From: an uncultured bacterium
GTDB lineage: Bacteria > Oederibacteriota > PGYV01 > CAILUR01
Direction of reading: 5' to 3'
Length of the DNA: 6,368 nucleotides
Assembly: GCA_903837445.1 (NCBI GenBank)
Contig: CAILUR010000174.1
Span: 1-6,368 of the forward strand
Shown here: piece after piece, positions 1 to 5,857 of the stretch
How the letters are laid out: each line of letters starts with the position of its first letter
How positions within the stretch are numbered: the first letter of the stretch is position 1
The notes under the pieces: model-generated
Told to the model about the DNA's origin: nothing
The model's database searches: none
Seen by the model: the letters and a program-made list of their open reading frames with translations, nothing else
Translations under genes and position numbers: made by a program

Positions 1-380
1 TACTACAAAAGTTGCGCCGCCCATTATTGGTAGCAAATAATTGGTAAATTCCAATTTCTGATAAAATCCTGTGGAAGCTTGCGTCATTTCAACTCCAGCA
101 GTTAACACTCCAATATATTCCACCCTTGGCCCTATTGACAAACCTGGTATTGGAGAAAATCCAAATTCTCCACCTACTAAAAATCCCGGCGTCAGTTGCG
201 TGAATTTTTTCTCTATCCCATCAGGTGGACTGCCCCAGACATCAGAAATAGTACGCAAAAGAGTGTTAACTTTTGCCATACTCACTGTCGTGTAACCACC
301 AAAAACATTTGCGTTAAACCCAGCACTTGCCGAAAACACAAAAAATCCGAGTAAAGCGACTACGAACAAAATTTTTTCAT
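1..380 (-). CDS. Secreted outer-membrane beta-barrel-like protein, 5' part only, with an apparent 1-base frameshift in the signal peptide
   Basis: The gene runs off the left edge. From 360 to 1 the minus strand is open for 120 codons with no stop. It starts with the hydrophobic core VALLGFFVFSASA, a signal-peptide ending with an A-S-A cleavage site, then short alternating stretches rich in Gly and aromatic residues (for example LVGGEFGFSPIPGLSIGPRVE), as in small outer-membrane beta-barrels. The well-placed start is ATG at 378-380, behind a strong ribosome site (387-393), but that frame reads MKKFCS and stops at once. One extra base in the A6 or T4 run at 368-377 would join it to the long frame and give MKKILFVVALLG or MKKFLFVVALLG, a textbook signal peptide. 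So this is either a sequencing or assembly indel, or a real disabling mutation. An in-frame TTG at 367-369 could serve as a poor alternative start. No specific family is recognised. The barrel assignment is inference from composition; export is better supported. Confidence 0.7.
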
Positions 381-386
381 TTTTTT

Positions 387-393
387 CCCCTCT
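387..393 (-). promoter_or_regulatory. Ribosome binding site that marks the intended ATG of the left-edge gene
   Basis: AGAGGGG on the minus strand lies 6 bases before the ATG at 378-380. This spacing is near ideal for that ATG and too long (17 bases) for the in-frame TTG at 367-369. It is the main reason to think that the ATG is the true start and that the following frame break is an indel. Confidence 0.7.
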
Positions 394-417
394 TTGTATT
401 TTTAATTCTTAAATAAA

Positions 418-444
418 ATTATCATAAAGATTATTTATTGTCAA
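418..444 (-). promoter_or_regulatory. Sigma-70-like promoter of the left-edge secreted protein gene
   Basis: On the minus strand a perfect -35 box TTGACA (439-444) is followed after 15 bases by GATAAT (418-423), a 5-of-6 match to the -10 consensus. The spacer is short but allowed. Transcription would start near 411, giving a leader of about 30 bases before the ATG at 380. The promoter sits just past the end of the CoA-binding gene, so the secreted protein is probably transcribed on its own as well as by any readthrough. Confidence 0.6.
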
Positions 445-455
445 TATGTCTCGGT

Positions 456-821
456 TTAGAATTGTTCAGTCGCCAACATTACAAGCGTACAAGCTTCTAT
501 ATATTCTATACCATTAATTTGAGCGGCTTTTTTTAAGGCATCGGTTTCAGTTCCGGGGTTTGAGATTATTCGTGAGGGTTTTAGTTTGATAATGTCGGGT
601 ATCATAGGGATAAGTCTTTGCGGGCCTACATACAAGGTGAGCGTATCTACGCTTGAAGTAATTTCTCCAAGGGTTTTGACTACTTTTATGCCCTGCGTTT
701 TTTCAAGCACAGGATTTATGGGAATTACTTTATGTCCTTTTTTTATAAGTTCTGCGAGCGCTTTGTACGCATAGCGTTCTGGTTTATCACTGGCGCCGAG
801 AAGGACAACTGTTTGAGACAT
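456..821 (-). CDS. CoA-binding domain protein (YccU-like, CoA_binding_2 family)
   Basis: This is a complete small protein of 121 residues made of one Rossmann-type CoA-binding domain. The N-terminus has strand-loop-helix VVLLGASDKPERYAYKA (residues 5-21), whose GAS-x-x-P loop binds the nucleotide part in this family, followed by GHKVIPINP (29-37). The C-terminal half has SNPGTET (87-93), matching the QPGAES region of relatives, and the ending IEACTLVMLATEQF (108-121), matching the conserved CTLVML tail. It is slightly shorter than the usual 135-140 residues, mostly through a short N-terminus. Relatives such as E. coli YccU bind CoA in structures, but no firm cellular role is known; it is probably cytoplasmic. 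The ATG at 819-821 has GAGG (827-830) 5 bases upstream. It lies 72 bases after the RNA helicase gene, with a strong stem-loop between them, so co-transcription is possible but not certain. Confidence 0.9.
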   Translation of the reverse strand: MSQTVVLLGASDKPERYAYKALAELIKKGHKVIPINPVLEKTQGIKVVKTLGEITSSVDTLTLYVGPQRLIPMIPDIIKLKPSRIISNPGTETDALKKAAQINGIEYIEACTLVMLATEQF

Positions 822-849
822 AAAGACCTCGCAAAAGTACTGAGTTTTA

Positions 850-885
850 GTTCCGGGTTTTGCTTTTTAAATCAAAACCCGGAAC
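850..885 (-). terminator. Strong intergenic stem-loop between the RNA helicase and CoA-binding genes, possible terminator
   Basis: GTTCCGGGTTTTG (850-862) and its exact complement CAAAACCCGGAAC (873-885) form a perfect 13-bp stem with a 10-base loop. It lies 8 bases after the helicase stop codon in the direction of transcription. On the minus strand the stem is followed by TAAAACTC rather than a T-run, so it is not a classical intrinsic terminator in that direction. On the plus strand it is followed by a T-rich stretch (CTTTTACTTTATC), so it could end antisense transcription. It may instead protect the 3' end of the helicase mRNA or act as a partial terminator. Confidence 0.5.
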
Positions 886-893
886 CTTTTACT

Positions 894-2540
894 TTATCTT
901 CTATCTTTCCAAGGTTTCTCGCTAACGCCATCTCTGCCTTTGGCGATTTCCATATTTATTCTTTTGCCTTTTATTGTTTTGCCTTGGTTCATTATATTTA
1001 CCACATCATCTGCAAAGTTTGATGGCACTTCTACGAAAGAAAAATTATCTCTCATATCAATTTTACCAATAATTTTGCCGTCCAGTCCGGTCTCTCCCGC
1101 TATGGCGCCTACTAAATCGCCGACTCTGGCATTATCTTTTTTTCCGATATTTAGAAAAAGTTTTACCCATTCTGAAGATGGATCTCTGTCAAGTATTCCT
1201 GCGCTTGTTTTGGTTTCCGTTTGCGCTGGTGTTGAGGCTTCTTTTTGTTCATTCGCCGAGAGCATTTTTAACAAAGCCGCGCCTATTTCTGTAGAGGACA
1301 TATCCAAATCATTCATAAGTTTTTCCAGCATTGTCACATATTTTTCATTTCCGCCGGCATCCACTGCTTCTTTTACTTTTTCAAAAAACTGATTTTCACG
1401 AATTCCCTGAATGTCTTCCAGTGTGGGAAGTTTCTGCAGAACTATGCGTGTTTTCGCATAGCGTTGTATGTCACGAAGTTTAAAGGTTTCACCAGAAGTA
1501 GCAAAAGTAAAGGCCTTGCCTGACTTTCCGGCTCTGCCTGTTCTGCCTATGCGATGCACATAATACTCTTCATCTTGTGGGACATCATAGTTGAAGACGG
1601 CTTCTACATTGCTCACATCTATACCACGAGCAGCCACATCCGTAGCCACCAAAATATCAGCAGCGCCTGAACGAAAACGCGCCATAACGCGGTCACGCTG
1701 TGTCTGAATTTTGTCGCCGTGAATAGCCTCTGCCATATACCCTCTGGCTTTGAGCTGTTCTACCAACTCATCCACTCCACGCTTTGTATTACAAAAAACA
1801 AGCGAGGCCTTAAAATCATACTTGTCCAGAACTCTTGTCAAAGCATCCAGCTTGTTGCTTCTCTTTACTTCAAAATAGATTTGTTCTATGTTTGGAGCTG
1901 TAAGTGTTTCGTGAACAACTTTTACAAGTTTAGGATTCTTTTGGTATTTTTTCGTTAGTTCAAGTATTGGTCGAGGCATTGTAGCTGAGAAAAGTGCCGT
2001 CTGTCTTGTAGCCGGCATTTGTTTTAGTATCTTTTCCATATCATCTACGAAACCCATATTTAACATTTCATCCGCTTCATCAAGAATAGCTATCTTGACT
2101 GAGTCCAGATTTACAGTTCTGCGTTCCAAATGGTCCATAAGGCGCCCTGGCGTACACACAATGATATGTACTCCGTGCTGTAAGGCCTTTATCTGCCTAT
2201 TTATGGGCTGTCCGCCATATATGGCGAGAGTCTGTAGCCCACGCATATGCTTACCCAGCTTAGTTATCTCTTCCGCTACCTGCATAGCAAGTTCGCGAGT
2301 CGGACACATTATTACTGCCTGAACCTTTCTTTCCTTGTGGTTTATCATTTCCAAAATAGGTATACCAAAAGCCGCTGTCTTACCTGTACCTGTCTGCGCC
2401 TGTCCTATAAGGTCCACTCCCGATAACATAACGGGTATGGCTTCTGACTGGATTTGCGTAGCTTCCTCAAATCCCATTTCCTGTATTGCCTTGTGTATCT
2501 CCGGACTTAAATTTAACTCACTAAAATTTAACTTGTTCAT
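894..2540 (-). CDS. deaD: ATP-dependent DEAD-box RNA helicase (DeaD/CsdA/CshA type)
   Basis: The 548-residue cytoplasmic protein unwinds short RNA duplexes using ATP; relatives help ribosome assembly, mRNA decay and cold adaptation. All core motifs are present: an N-terminal Q motif (about residues 5-31, with Q29), motif I AQTGTGKT (48-55), PTRELA (80-85), TPGR (130-133), DEAD (154-157), SAT (185-187), HGD (274-276), ATDVAARGIDV (299-309) and HRIGRTGR (329-336). A helical linker (about 380-430) and a low-complexity stretch rich in Thr, Gln and Ala (431-446) lead to a DbpA-type RNA-binding domain (about 458-534), ending with a short basic tail. It is shorter than E. coli DeaD (629) and nearer to CshA-type proteins. 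I chose the ATG at 2538-2540 because AGGAG (2545-2549) lies just upstream; an in-frame ATG at 2571-2573 would add 11 residues but has no ribosome site. It has its own long upstream region and is probably transcribed separately from the GH18 gene. Confidence 0.96.
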   Translation of the reverse strand: MNKLNFSELNLSPEIHKAIQEMGFEEATQIQSEAIPVMLSGVDLIGQAQTGTGKTAAFGIPILEMINHKERKVQAVIMCPTRELAMQVAEEITKLGKHMRGLQTLAIYGGQPINRQIKALQHGVHIIVCTPGRLMDHLERRTVNLDSVKIAILDEADEMLNMGFVDDMEKILKQMPATRQTALFSATMPRPILELTKKYQKNPKLVKVVHETLTAPNIEQIYFEVKRSNKLDALTRVLDKYDFKASLVFCNTKRGVDELVEQLKARGYMAEAIHGDKIQTQRDRVMARFRSGAADILVATDVAARGIDVSNVEAVFNYDVPQDEEYYVHRIGRTGRAGKSGKAFTFATSGETFKLRDIQRYAKTRIVLQKLPTLEDIQGIRENQFFEKVKEAVDAGGNEKYVTMLEKLMNDLDMSSTEIGAALLKMLSANEQKEASTPAQTETKTSAGILDRDPSSEWVKLFLNIGKKDNARVGDLVGAIAGETGLDGKIIGKIDMRDNFSFVEVPSNFADDVVNIMNQGKTIKGKRINMEIAKGRDGVSEKPWKDRR

Positions 2541-2544
2541 ATTT

Positions 2545-2549
2545 CTCCT
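2545..2549 (-). promoter_or_regulatory. Ribosome binding site that sets the helicase start at 2540
   Basis: AGGAG on the minus strand lies 4 bases before the ATG at 2538-2540. The longer reading frame from 2573 has no such site and would run through the inverted repeat at 2558-2577, so the shorter protein is preferred. Confidence 0.75.
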
Positions 2550-2557
2550 ATAAAAAT

Positions 2558-2577
2558 AACTATGAATAATCATAGTT
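2558..2577 (-). promoter_or_regulatory. Perfect inverted repeat in the helicase upstream region (operator or leader hairpin)
   Basis: AACTATGA (2558-2565) and TCATAGTT (2570-2577) are exact inverted copies around a 4-base centre. The repeat ends 8 bases before the ribosome site. As RNA it would be an A/U-rich 8-bp hairpin followed by AUUUUUAU, resembling a weak attenuator. As DNA it has the size of a repressor operator and overlaps the candidate -10 box at 2566-2571. Confidence 0.55.
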
Positions 2578-2593
2578 CAAATTTTCCTGACAA
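2566..2593 (-). promoter_or_regulatory. Candidate proximal promoter of the RNA helicase gene
   Basis: TTGTCA (2588-2593), a 5-of-6 match to the -35 consensus, is followed after 16 bases by GATTAT (2566-2571), a 4-of-6 match to the -10 box. Transcription would start near 2559. A more distant alternative is TTGTCC (2675-2680) with CATAAA (2653-2658), 16 bases apart, which would give a leader of more than 100 bases. Neither is strong. Confidence 0.3.
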
Positions 2594-2706
2594 ATGTTTG
2601 GGGAAGCGCTTTGATAAACTGAGGAATTAACCTTGGTCTAAAAGTGCAACACTTTATGCCTCTTGCGCCTCGCCGGACAATCTATAGAGACTGACTTGCT
2701 CTCCAC

Positions 2707-2727
2707 AGCACCGGCATAGCCGGCGCT
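2707..2727 (-). other. GC-rich stem-loop with a G-U pair on the minus strand, possible leader RNA structure or repeat element
   Basis: In the minus-strand transcript AGCGCCGGC pairs with GCCGGUGCU around the loop UAU, giving nine consecutive pairs with one G-U wobble. On the plus strand the same position would be an A-C mismatch, so the structure favours a minus-strand RNA. CCGGC at 2672-2676 could compete for the GCCGG arm. No known riboswitch or RNA family is recognised. Confidence 0.45.
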
Positions 2728-2830
2728 ACACGACAAAAAAGCGTTGAATTTCGGACTGGACATCTCGAAACCACACACATACAAAAGACATTCCATATAT
2801 GACAGGAATTAACAACAACTTACTATAACC

Positions 2831-2859
2831 TAATAAACCCCTAAAGTAAAGGGTTATTA
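2831..2859 (-). terminator. Hairpin after the GH18 gene, weak terminator candidate
   Basis: TAATAAACCC (2831-2840) and GGGTTATTA (2851-2859) pair over 9 bp with one bulged A (2835) and a 10-base loop. It begins about 30 bases after the GH18 stop codon in the direction of transcription. It is followed by GGTTATAGTAAGTTGTTG, which is only mildly T-rich. The position suits the end of the exporter-GH18 operon, but the sequence is not a strong intrinsic terminator. Confidence 0.4.
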
Positions 2860-2889
2860 CGACATTTATCCTCGTGACTATCTAAAAAC

Positions 2890-3981
2890 TCACCTATCTG
2901 TTGCTACCTCAAATAAAGGCTGGCTCTTATCTGGCATCATATCCAGCCCAAGTTTCCATATGAAGACGCCACCCAGTTTTACTTTATTGAGGGCGTAATC
3001 TAATTTAAGTTTTATCGAACGCGGATTATCATAGGTGAGAAATCCATCCCCATTGTCATTTTTCAGGTATGGAGCGCTTGCCGCCTCATCCCAGTATGGA
3101 GTCCAGCCCTTGCCAATCATTGCTGGTATCTTATTATAAAAATATTCTTCCATAGAGCAGGTCCCACATTTGTCAAACAAGTTTCCACCTGATTTAAAAT
3201 TTTCTCCGTAAAAGCCGAGCCCGAGATTGACCATTTCGGCAGGTACTTTTCTAAGGTTGATTGTATAATTAATTATGGAAGCACAAGAAAACCTGCACGG
3301 ATCACCACCAGTATAAAGATTTGAATTGTGTCCTAAATGCCCTGACCACGGTCCGTGAAAAACAAATGCCATAAGATTATAAAAATCCACATATTTACTA
3401 AGTTCAGTATAATCATACCACCGTGCATACCAGTCCCCACCTGGGATTGCCAAAGTGAGGAGCCACGAAGGCGCTGGTGCAGGCGAAGAGAGAAACTTTT
3501 CTTTTATGGCTTTTACTATTTCAGTGTTCCCCTTTTTTTCTTCAATGCTCTCAGGAAACTCCCAGTTAATATCAATACCGTCATAGCCATATTTCCGACA
3601 GACCCGCTCACATTCCTGCGCTAATTTTTTAATGGCTTTTGGATTTTTTGAAATTAACTTAAAAGTTTGATCGACATTTGGTAAGGGGCCTCCGAGAGTG
3701 GCAAGAACTTTAACCCCTACCTTATGAGCACTTTCTATCAGTTCAGGATTTAGATATCCTGCAGGAGCGCTTATTGTACCATCTTCTGAGACACTCATAA
3801 ACGCGTGGAAAATATGTGTGAGTTTATTATATTTGATATCACTCGCATTAAACCCCGGCGTATCATTAGTGTAATATGCCGCTATCCTTGGGCTTTGAGG
3901 CGTCTGCGCGTTGACTGTAATTCCGGTACAGGAAGTGAATAATAAAACTGCAATTATTAAGAAAGCGTATTTTTTTTTCAT
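2890..3981 (-). CDS. Exported GH18 (chitinase-like) family protein, probable lipoprotein, with altered active site
   Basis: The 363-residue protein has an N-terminal signal (three Lys, then AFLIIAVLLFTSC) with a lipobox-like FTSC; Cys18 would be lipidated. Cleavage after VNA (23-25) is an alternative. A single GH18 TIM-barrel fills the rest: AAYYTN (34-39), a VLATLGG strand (92-98), the signature YDGIDINWEFP (133-143), LLTLAIPGG (174-182), YNLMAFVFHG (201-210), HNSNLY (218-223) and GGVFIW (337-342). GH18 enzymes cleave beta-1,4-GlcNAc polymers using a DxxDxDxE motif. Here the proton-donor Glu (E141) is kept, but the Asp two places before it is Asn (N139), and the usual Met-x-Tyr-Asp reads Met-Ala-Phe-Val (204-207). 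Activity is therefore doubtful; a carbohydrate-binding role or another substrate is possible. No separate chitin-binding domain is seen. Cys pairs at 124/128, 229/233 and 272/275 may form disulfides. A strong ribosome site GGAGGAG (3989-3995) lies 7 bases before the ATG. The gene lies 31 bases after the ABC exporter and is probably co-transcribed. Confidence 0.9.
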   Translation of the reverse strand: MKKKYAFLIIAVLLFTSCTGITVNAQTPQSPRIAAYYTNDTPGFNASDIKYNKLTHIFHAFMSVSEDGTISAPAGYLNPELIESAHKVGVKVLATLGGPLPNVDQTFKLISKNPKAIKKLAQECERVCRKYGYDGIDINWEFPESIEEKKGNTEIVKAIKEKFLSSPAPAPSWLLTLAIPGGDWYARWYDYTELSKYVDFYNLMAFVFHGPWSGHLGHNSNLYTGGDPCRFSCASIINYTINLRKVPAEMVNLGLGFYGENFKSGGNLFDKCGTCSMEEYFYNKIPAMIGKGWTPYWDEAASAPYLKNDNGDGFLTYDNPRSIKLKLDYALNKVKLGGVFIWKLGLDMMPDKSQPLFEVATDR

Positions 3982-4012
3982 TTTTTATCTCCTCCGTTTT
4001 TATATAACTAAA

Positions 4013-5857
4013 TTATTTCCCAGCGAACTGAGCCTTATAGAGTTTAGCATAAAAGCCGCCTTTTTCAAGCATACCAGAATGAGTGCCTGTCTCTACTATT
4101 TTTCCTTTATCCATAACAAGAATCAAACCAGCGTTTCTTATCGTTGAAAGCCTGTGGGCTATCACAAAAGCTGTTCTATCTTTCATAAGTGTCTTCATCG
4201 CATTTTGTATCAGCATTTCCGTTCTCGTGTCCACACTGCTCGTGGCTTCATCAAGAATAAGCATTTCAGGATCTGCCAAAATCGCTCGGGCAATAGTGAG
4301 CAATTGTTTTTCACCTTGTGATATATTTGAGGCATCTTCTTTTAGCAGAGTATTGTAGCCCTCTGGTAGCGCTTCAATAAAGTGGTGTGCGTGTGCTGCC
4401 TTTGCCGCATTGATAATTGCCTCGTTTGAAGCTCCGGAACAACCATAGGCAATATTTTCTTTTATAGTCCCAGTAAACAACCAAGTATCCTGAAGCACCA
4501 TACCAAACTTTTTTCTCAGGTGCGCGCGTTTCATATCTGTTATGTCAAACCCATCTACGGTTATTTTCCCGCCCCAGATTTCATAAAACCGCATTAGAAG
4601 ATTTACCAGTGTGGTCTTGCCTGCTCCTGTAGGTCCGACAATAGCCACAGTACTACCTTGTTTGGCAATAAGTGTCAGGCCTTCAAAGAGTGGTTTATCC
4701 GCGCTGTAACCAAAACTCACATTTTCAAATTTCACTTCTCCATTTTGAGTTCCCTGTTCTTCAGAAACAGTTTCAGAAATTTCTTCAGGTTCATCCAGCA
4801 GTTCAAAAATTCTCTCAGCAGAAGCCACTGCGGACTGCAACATATTTGCCATACCAGCCGCCTGCGCCACTGGTTGCGTGAACATACGGATATATAATAT
4901 GAAGGCCTGTATGTCGCCGAGCGCGAGTTTACCCACTGCCACCATAAGTCCACCTGCCACACACACTGCCGCATAACCGAGATTACTTATAAAATTCATA
5001 ATTGGAAATATAATAACGGACATAAACTGGGCTTTCCAACCAGCTTCGTAAAGCCGACTATTTATTTCTTCAAAACGCTCTTTGGATTTTTTGCCATACC
5101 CAAAGGCCTTCACCACCGCGTGCCCTGAAAGCATTTCCTCCACATGGGAGTTTATCTCTCCCAGTGTCTTTTGTTGTGTGGTATAAAATTTCTGCGACTT
5201 TTTCGCTATCATTACTGTCACCCCAAAAGACAGTGGCAGAACTATTATTGCTATGAGCGTCAACATTGGACTTATGACAAGCATCATCACAAGCGCGCCC
5301 ACTATTCCTATCACCGAAGAAACGAACTGAGACAAACCCTGAGAGAGAGTATTATTTATGTTATCCGCATCATTTGTCATACGACTCATAATATCGCCGT
5401 GTTGTTTAGAATCAAAATATTTGAGGGGTAGGCGGAGAAATTTTAAATCTATTTCTTTGCGCAGATTATAGATAACAGTTTGTGCTATGACAGCCATAGA
5501 TTTTTGGGTGAAATACGCTATCACAGTGTTTACTACCCCAAGGGCTACGAGCACGACAGTTACCCGCGTGATATATATTAAAGCATCTGCTACCAAGCTC
5601 TTTCCTTTTATTACTTCAAAAAGTTTTGTTATAGCAAGCCCGATTATTTTCGGGGCGGCAGTATCAAAAATTGTCCTGAGGAGAATAAATATAAAAATAA
5701 CAATCAGCGCTGCATAAAAAGGTTTTAAGTAACCCGTCAGGCGTTTAACTGTCCCTTTAAAGTTTTTTGCTTTTTCTACCGGTCCTCCCATATGGCGCAT
5801 TCCCGGGCGTGGCGCAAACATTTGTGCCTGCTTTGGTCTTTGTTCCTGAGCACTCAT
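4013..5857 (-). CDS. Heterodimeric ABC exporter, half-transporter with the intact Walker B Glu (TM288/LmrD-like)
   Basis: This complete 614-residue inner-membrane protein is a fused membrane-ATPase half-transporter. A cytoplasmic N-terminus (1-45, Met/Pro/Gly-rich, then EKAKNFKGTVKRL) is typical of this group. Six membrane spans lie roughly at 48-64, 94-117, 176-195, 198-218, 281-304 and 311-330. The ATPase domain (about 375-610) has FGY (382-384), Walker A GPTGAGKTT (408-416), Q-loop Q456, signature SQGEK (513-517), Walker B LILDE (533-537) with catalytic Glu537, and switch His568. The signature is SQGE rather than SGGQ, the usual sign of the subunit that completes the degenerate ATP site of the pair. 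Its partner is encoded just upstream, with ATG and TGA overlapping by 4 bases; GAGGAGG (5865-5871) inside the partner gene supplies the ribosome site. Relatives export drugs, lipids or peptides; the substrate here cannot be told from sequence. Confidence 0.95.
   Translation of the reverse strand: MSAQEQRPKQAQMFAPRPGMRHMGGPVEKAKNFKGTVKRLTGYLKPFYAALIVIFIFILLRTIFDTAAPKIIGLAITKLFEVIKGKSLVADALIYITRVTVVLVALGVVNTVIAYFTQKSMAVIAQTVIYNLRKEIDLKFLRLPLKYFDSKQHGDIMSRMTNDADNINNTLSQGLSQFVSSVIGIVGALVMMLVISPMLTLIAIIVLPLSFGVTVMIAKKSQKFYTTQQKTLGEINSHVEEMLSGHAVVKAFGYGKKSKERFEEINSRLYEAGWKAQFMSVIIFPIMNFISNLGYAAVCVAGGLMVAVGKLALGDIQAFILYIRMFTQPVAQAAGMANMLQSAVASAERIFELLDEPEEISETVSEEQGTQNGEVKFENVSFGYSADKPLFEGLTLIAKQGSTVAIVGPTGAGKTTLVNLLMRFYEIWGGKITVDGFDITDMKRAHLRKKFGMVLQDTWLFTGTIKENIAYGCSGASNEAIINAAKAAHAHHFIEALPEGYNTLLKEDASNISQGEKQLLTIARAILADPEMLILDEATSSVDTRTEMLIQNAMKTLMKDRTAFVIAHRLSTIRNAGLILVMDKGKIVETGTHSGMLEKGGFYAKLYKAQFAGK

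Larger units (their letters stand above)
2541..2889 (-). other. 349-base intergenic region between the GH18 and RNA helicase genes, with a GC-rich structured core
   Basis: No convincing protein-coding frame is seen on either strand. The middle part (2641-2760) is 62 of 120 G+C by hand count, against 23, 21 and 20 per 60 in the flanking lines, so it stands out as a block. It holds the stem-loop at 2707-2727, a second possible small stem (GGAGA with UCUCU, about 2686-2704), and a 6-bp stem with a 3-base loop at 2641-2655. The left flank holds the inverted repeat at 2558-2577. The region may be a structured 5' leader of the helicase mRNA, as known for cold-shock helicase genes, or may contain a dispersed intergenic repeat. 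The sequence alone does not decide. Confidence 0.5.

Noticed and set aside
71..295. 74-codon plus-strand open frame at the left edge
   Set aside because: The opposite strand over the same bases reads an uninterrupted secreted protein with signal-peptide core and barrel-like pattern, which is a much better explanation.
940..1392. 150-codon plus-strand open frame opposite the RNA helicase gene
   Set aside because: It lies wholly antisense to a helicase with complete motifs, and its product is a Ser/Ile/Phe-rich string with no recognisable domain, typical of a shadow frame.
2571..2573. Earlier ATG for the RNA helicase, adding 11 residues
   Set aside because: It lacks a ribosome site and the added residues are not part of the family, whereas the ATG at 2538-2540 has AGGAG just upstream and gives a normal N-terminus.
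2604..2611. AAGCGCTT palindrome in the helicase upstream region
   Set aside because: An 8-base palindrome is short enough to arise by chance and has no partner site or clear position relative to a promoter.
2641..2819. Plus-strand reading through the intergenic region, with a protein-like stretch around 2730-2815
   Set aside because: It contains an in-frame stop (tag at 2717-2719), has no clear start or ribosome site, and matches no family I recognise, so I do not call a gene or gene remnant.
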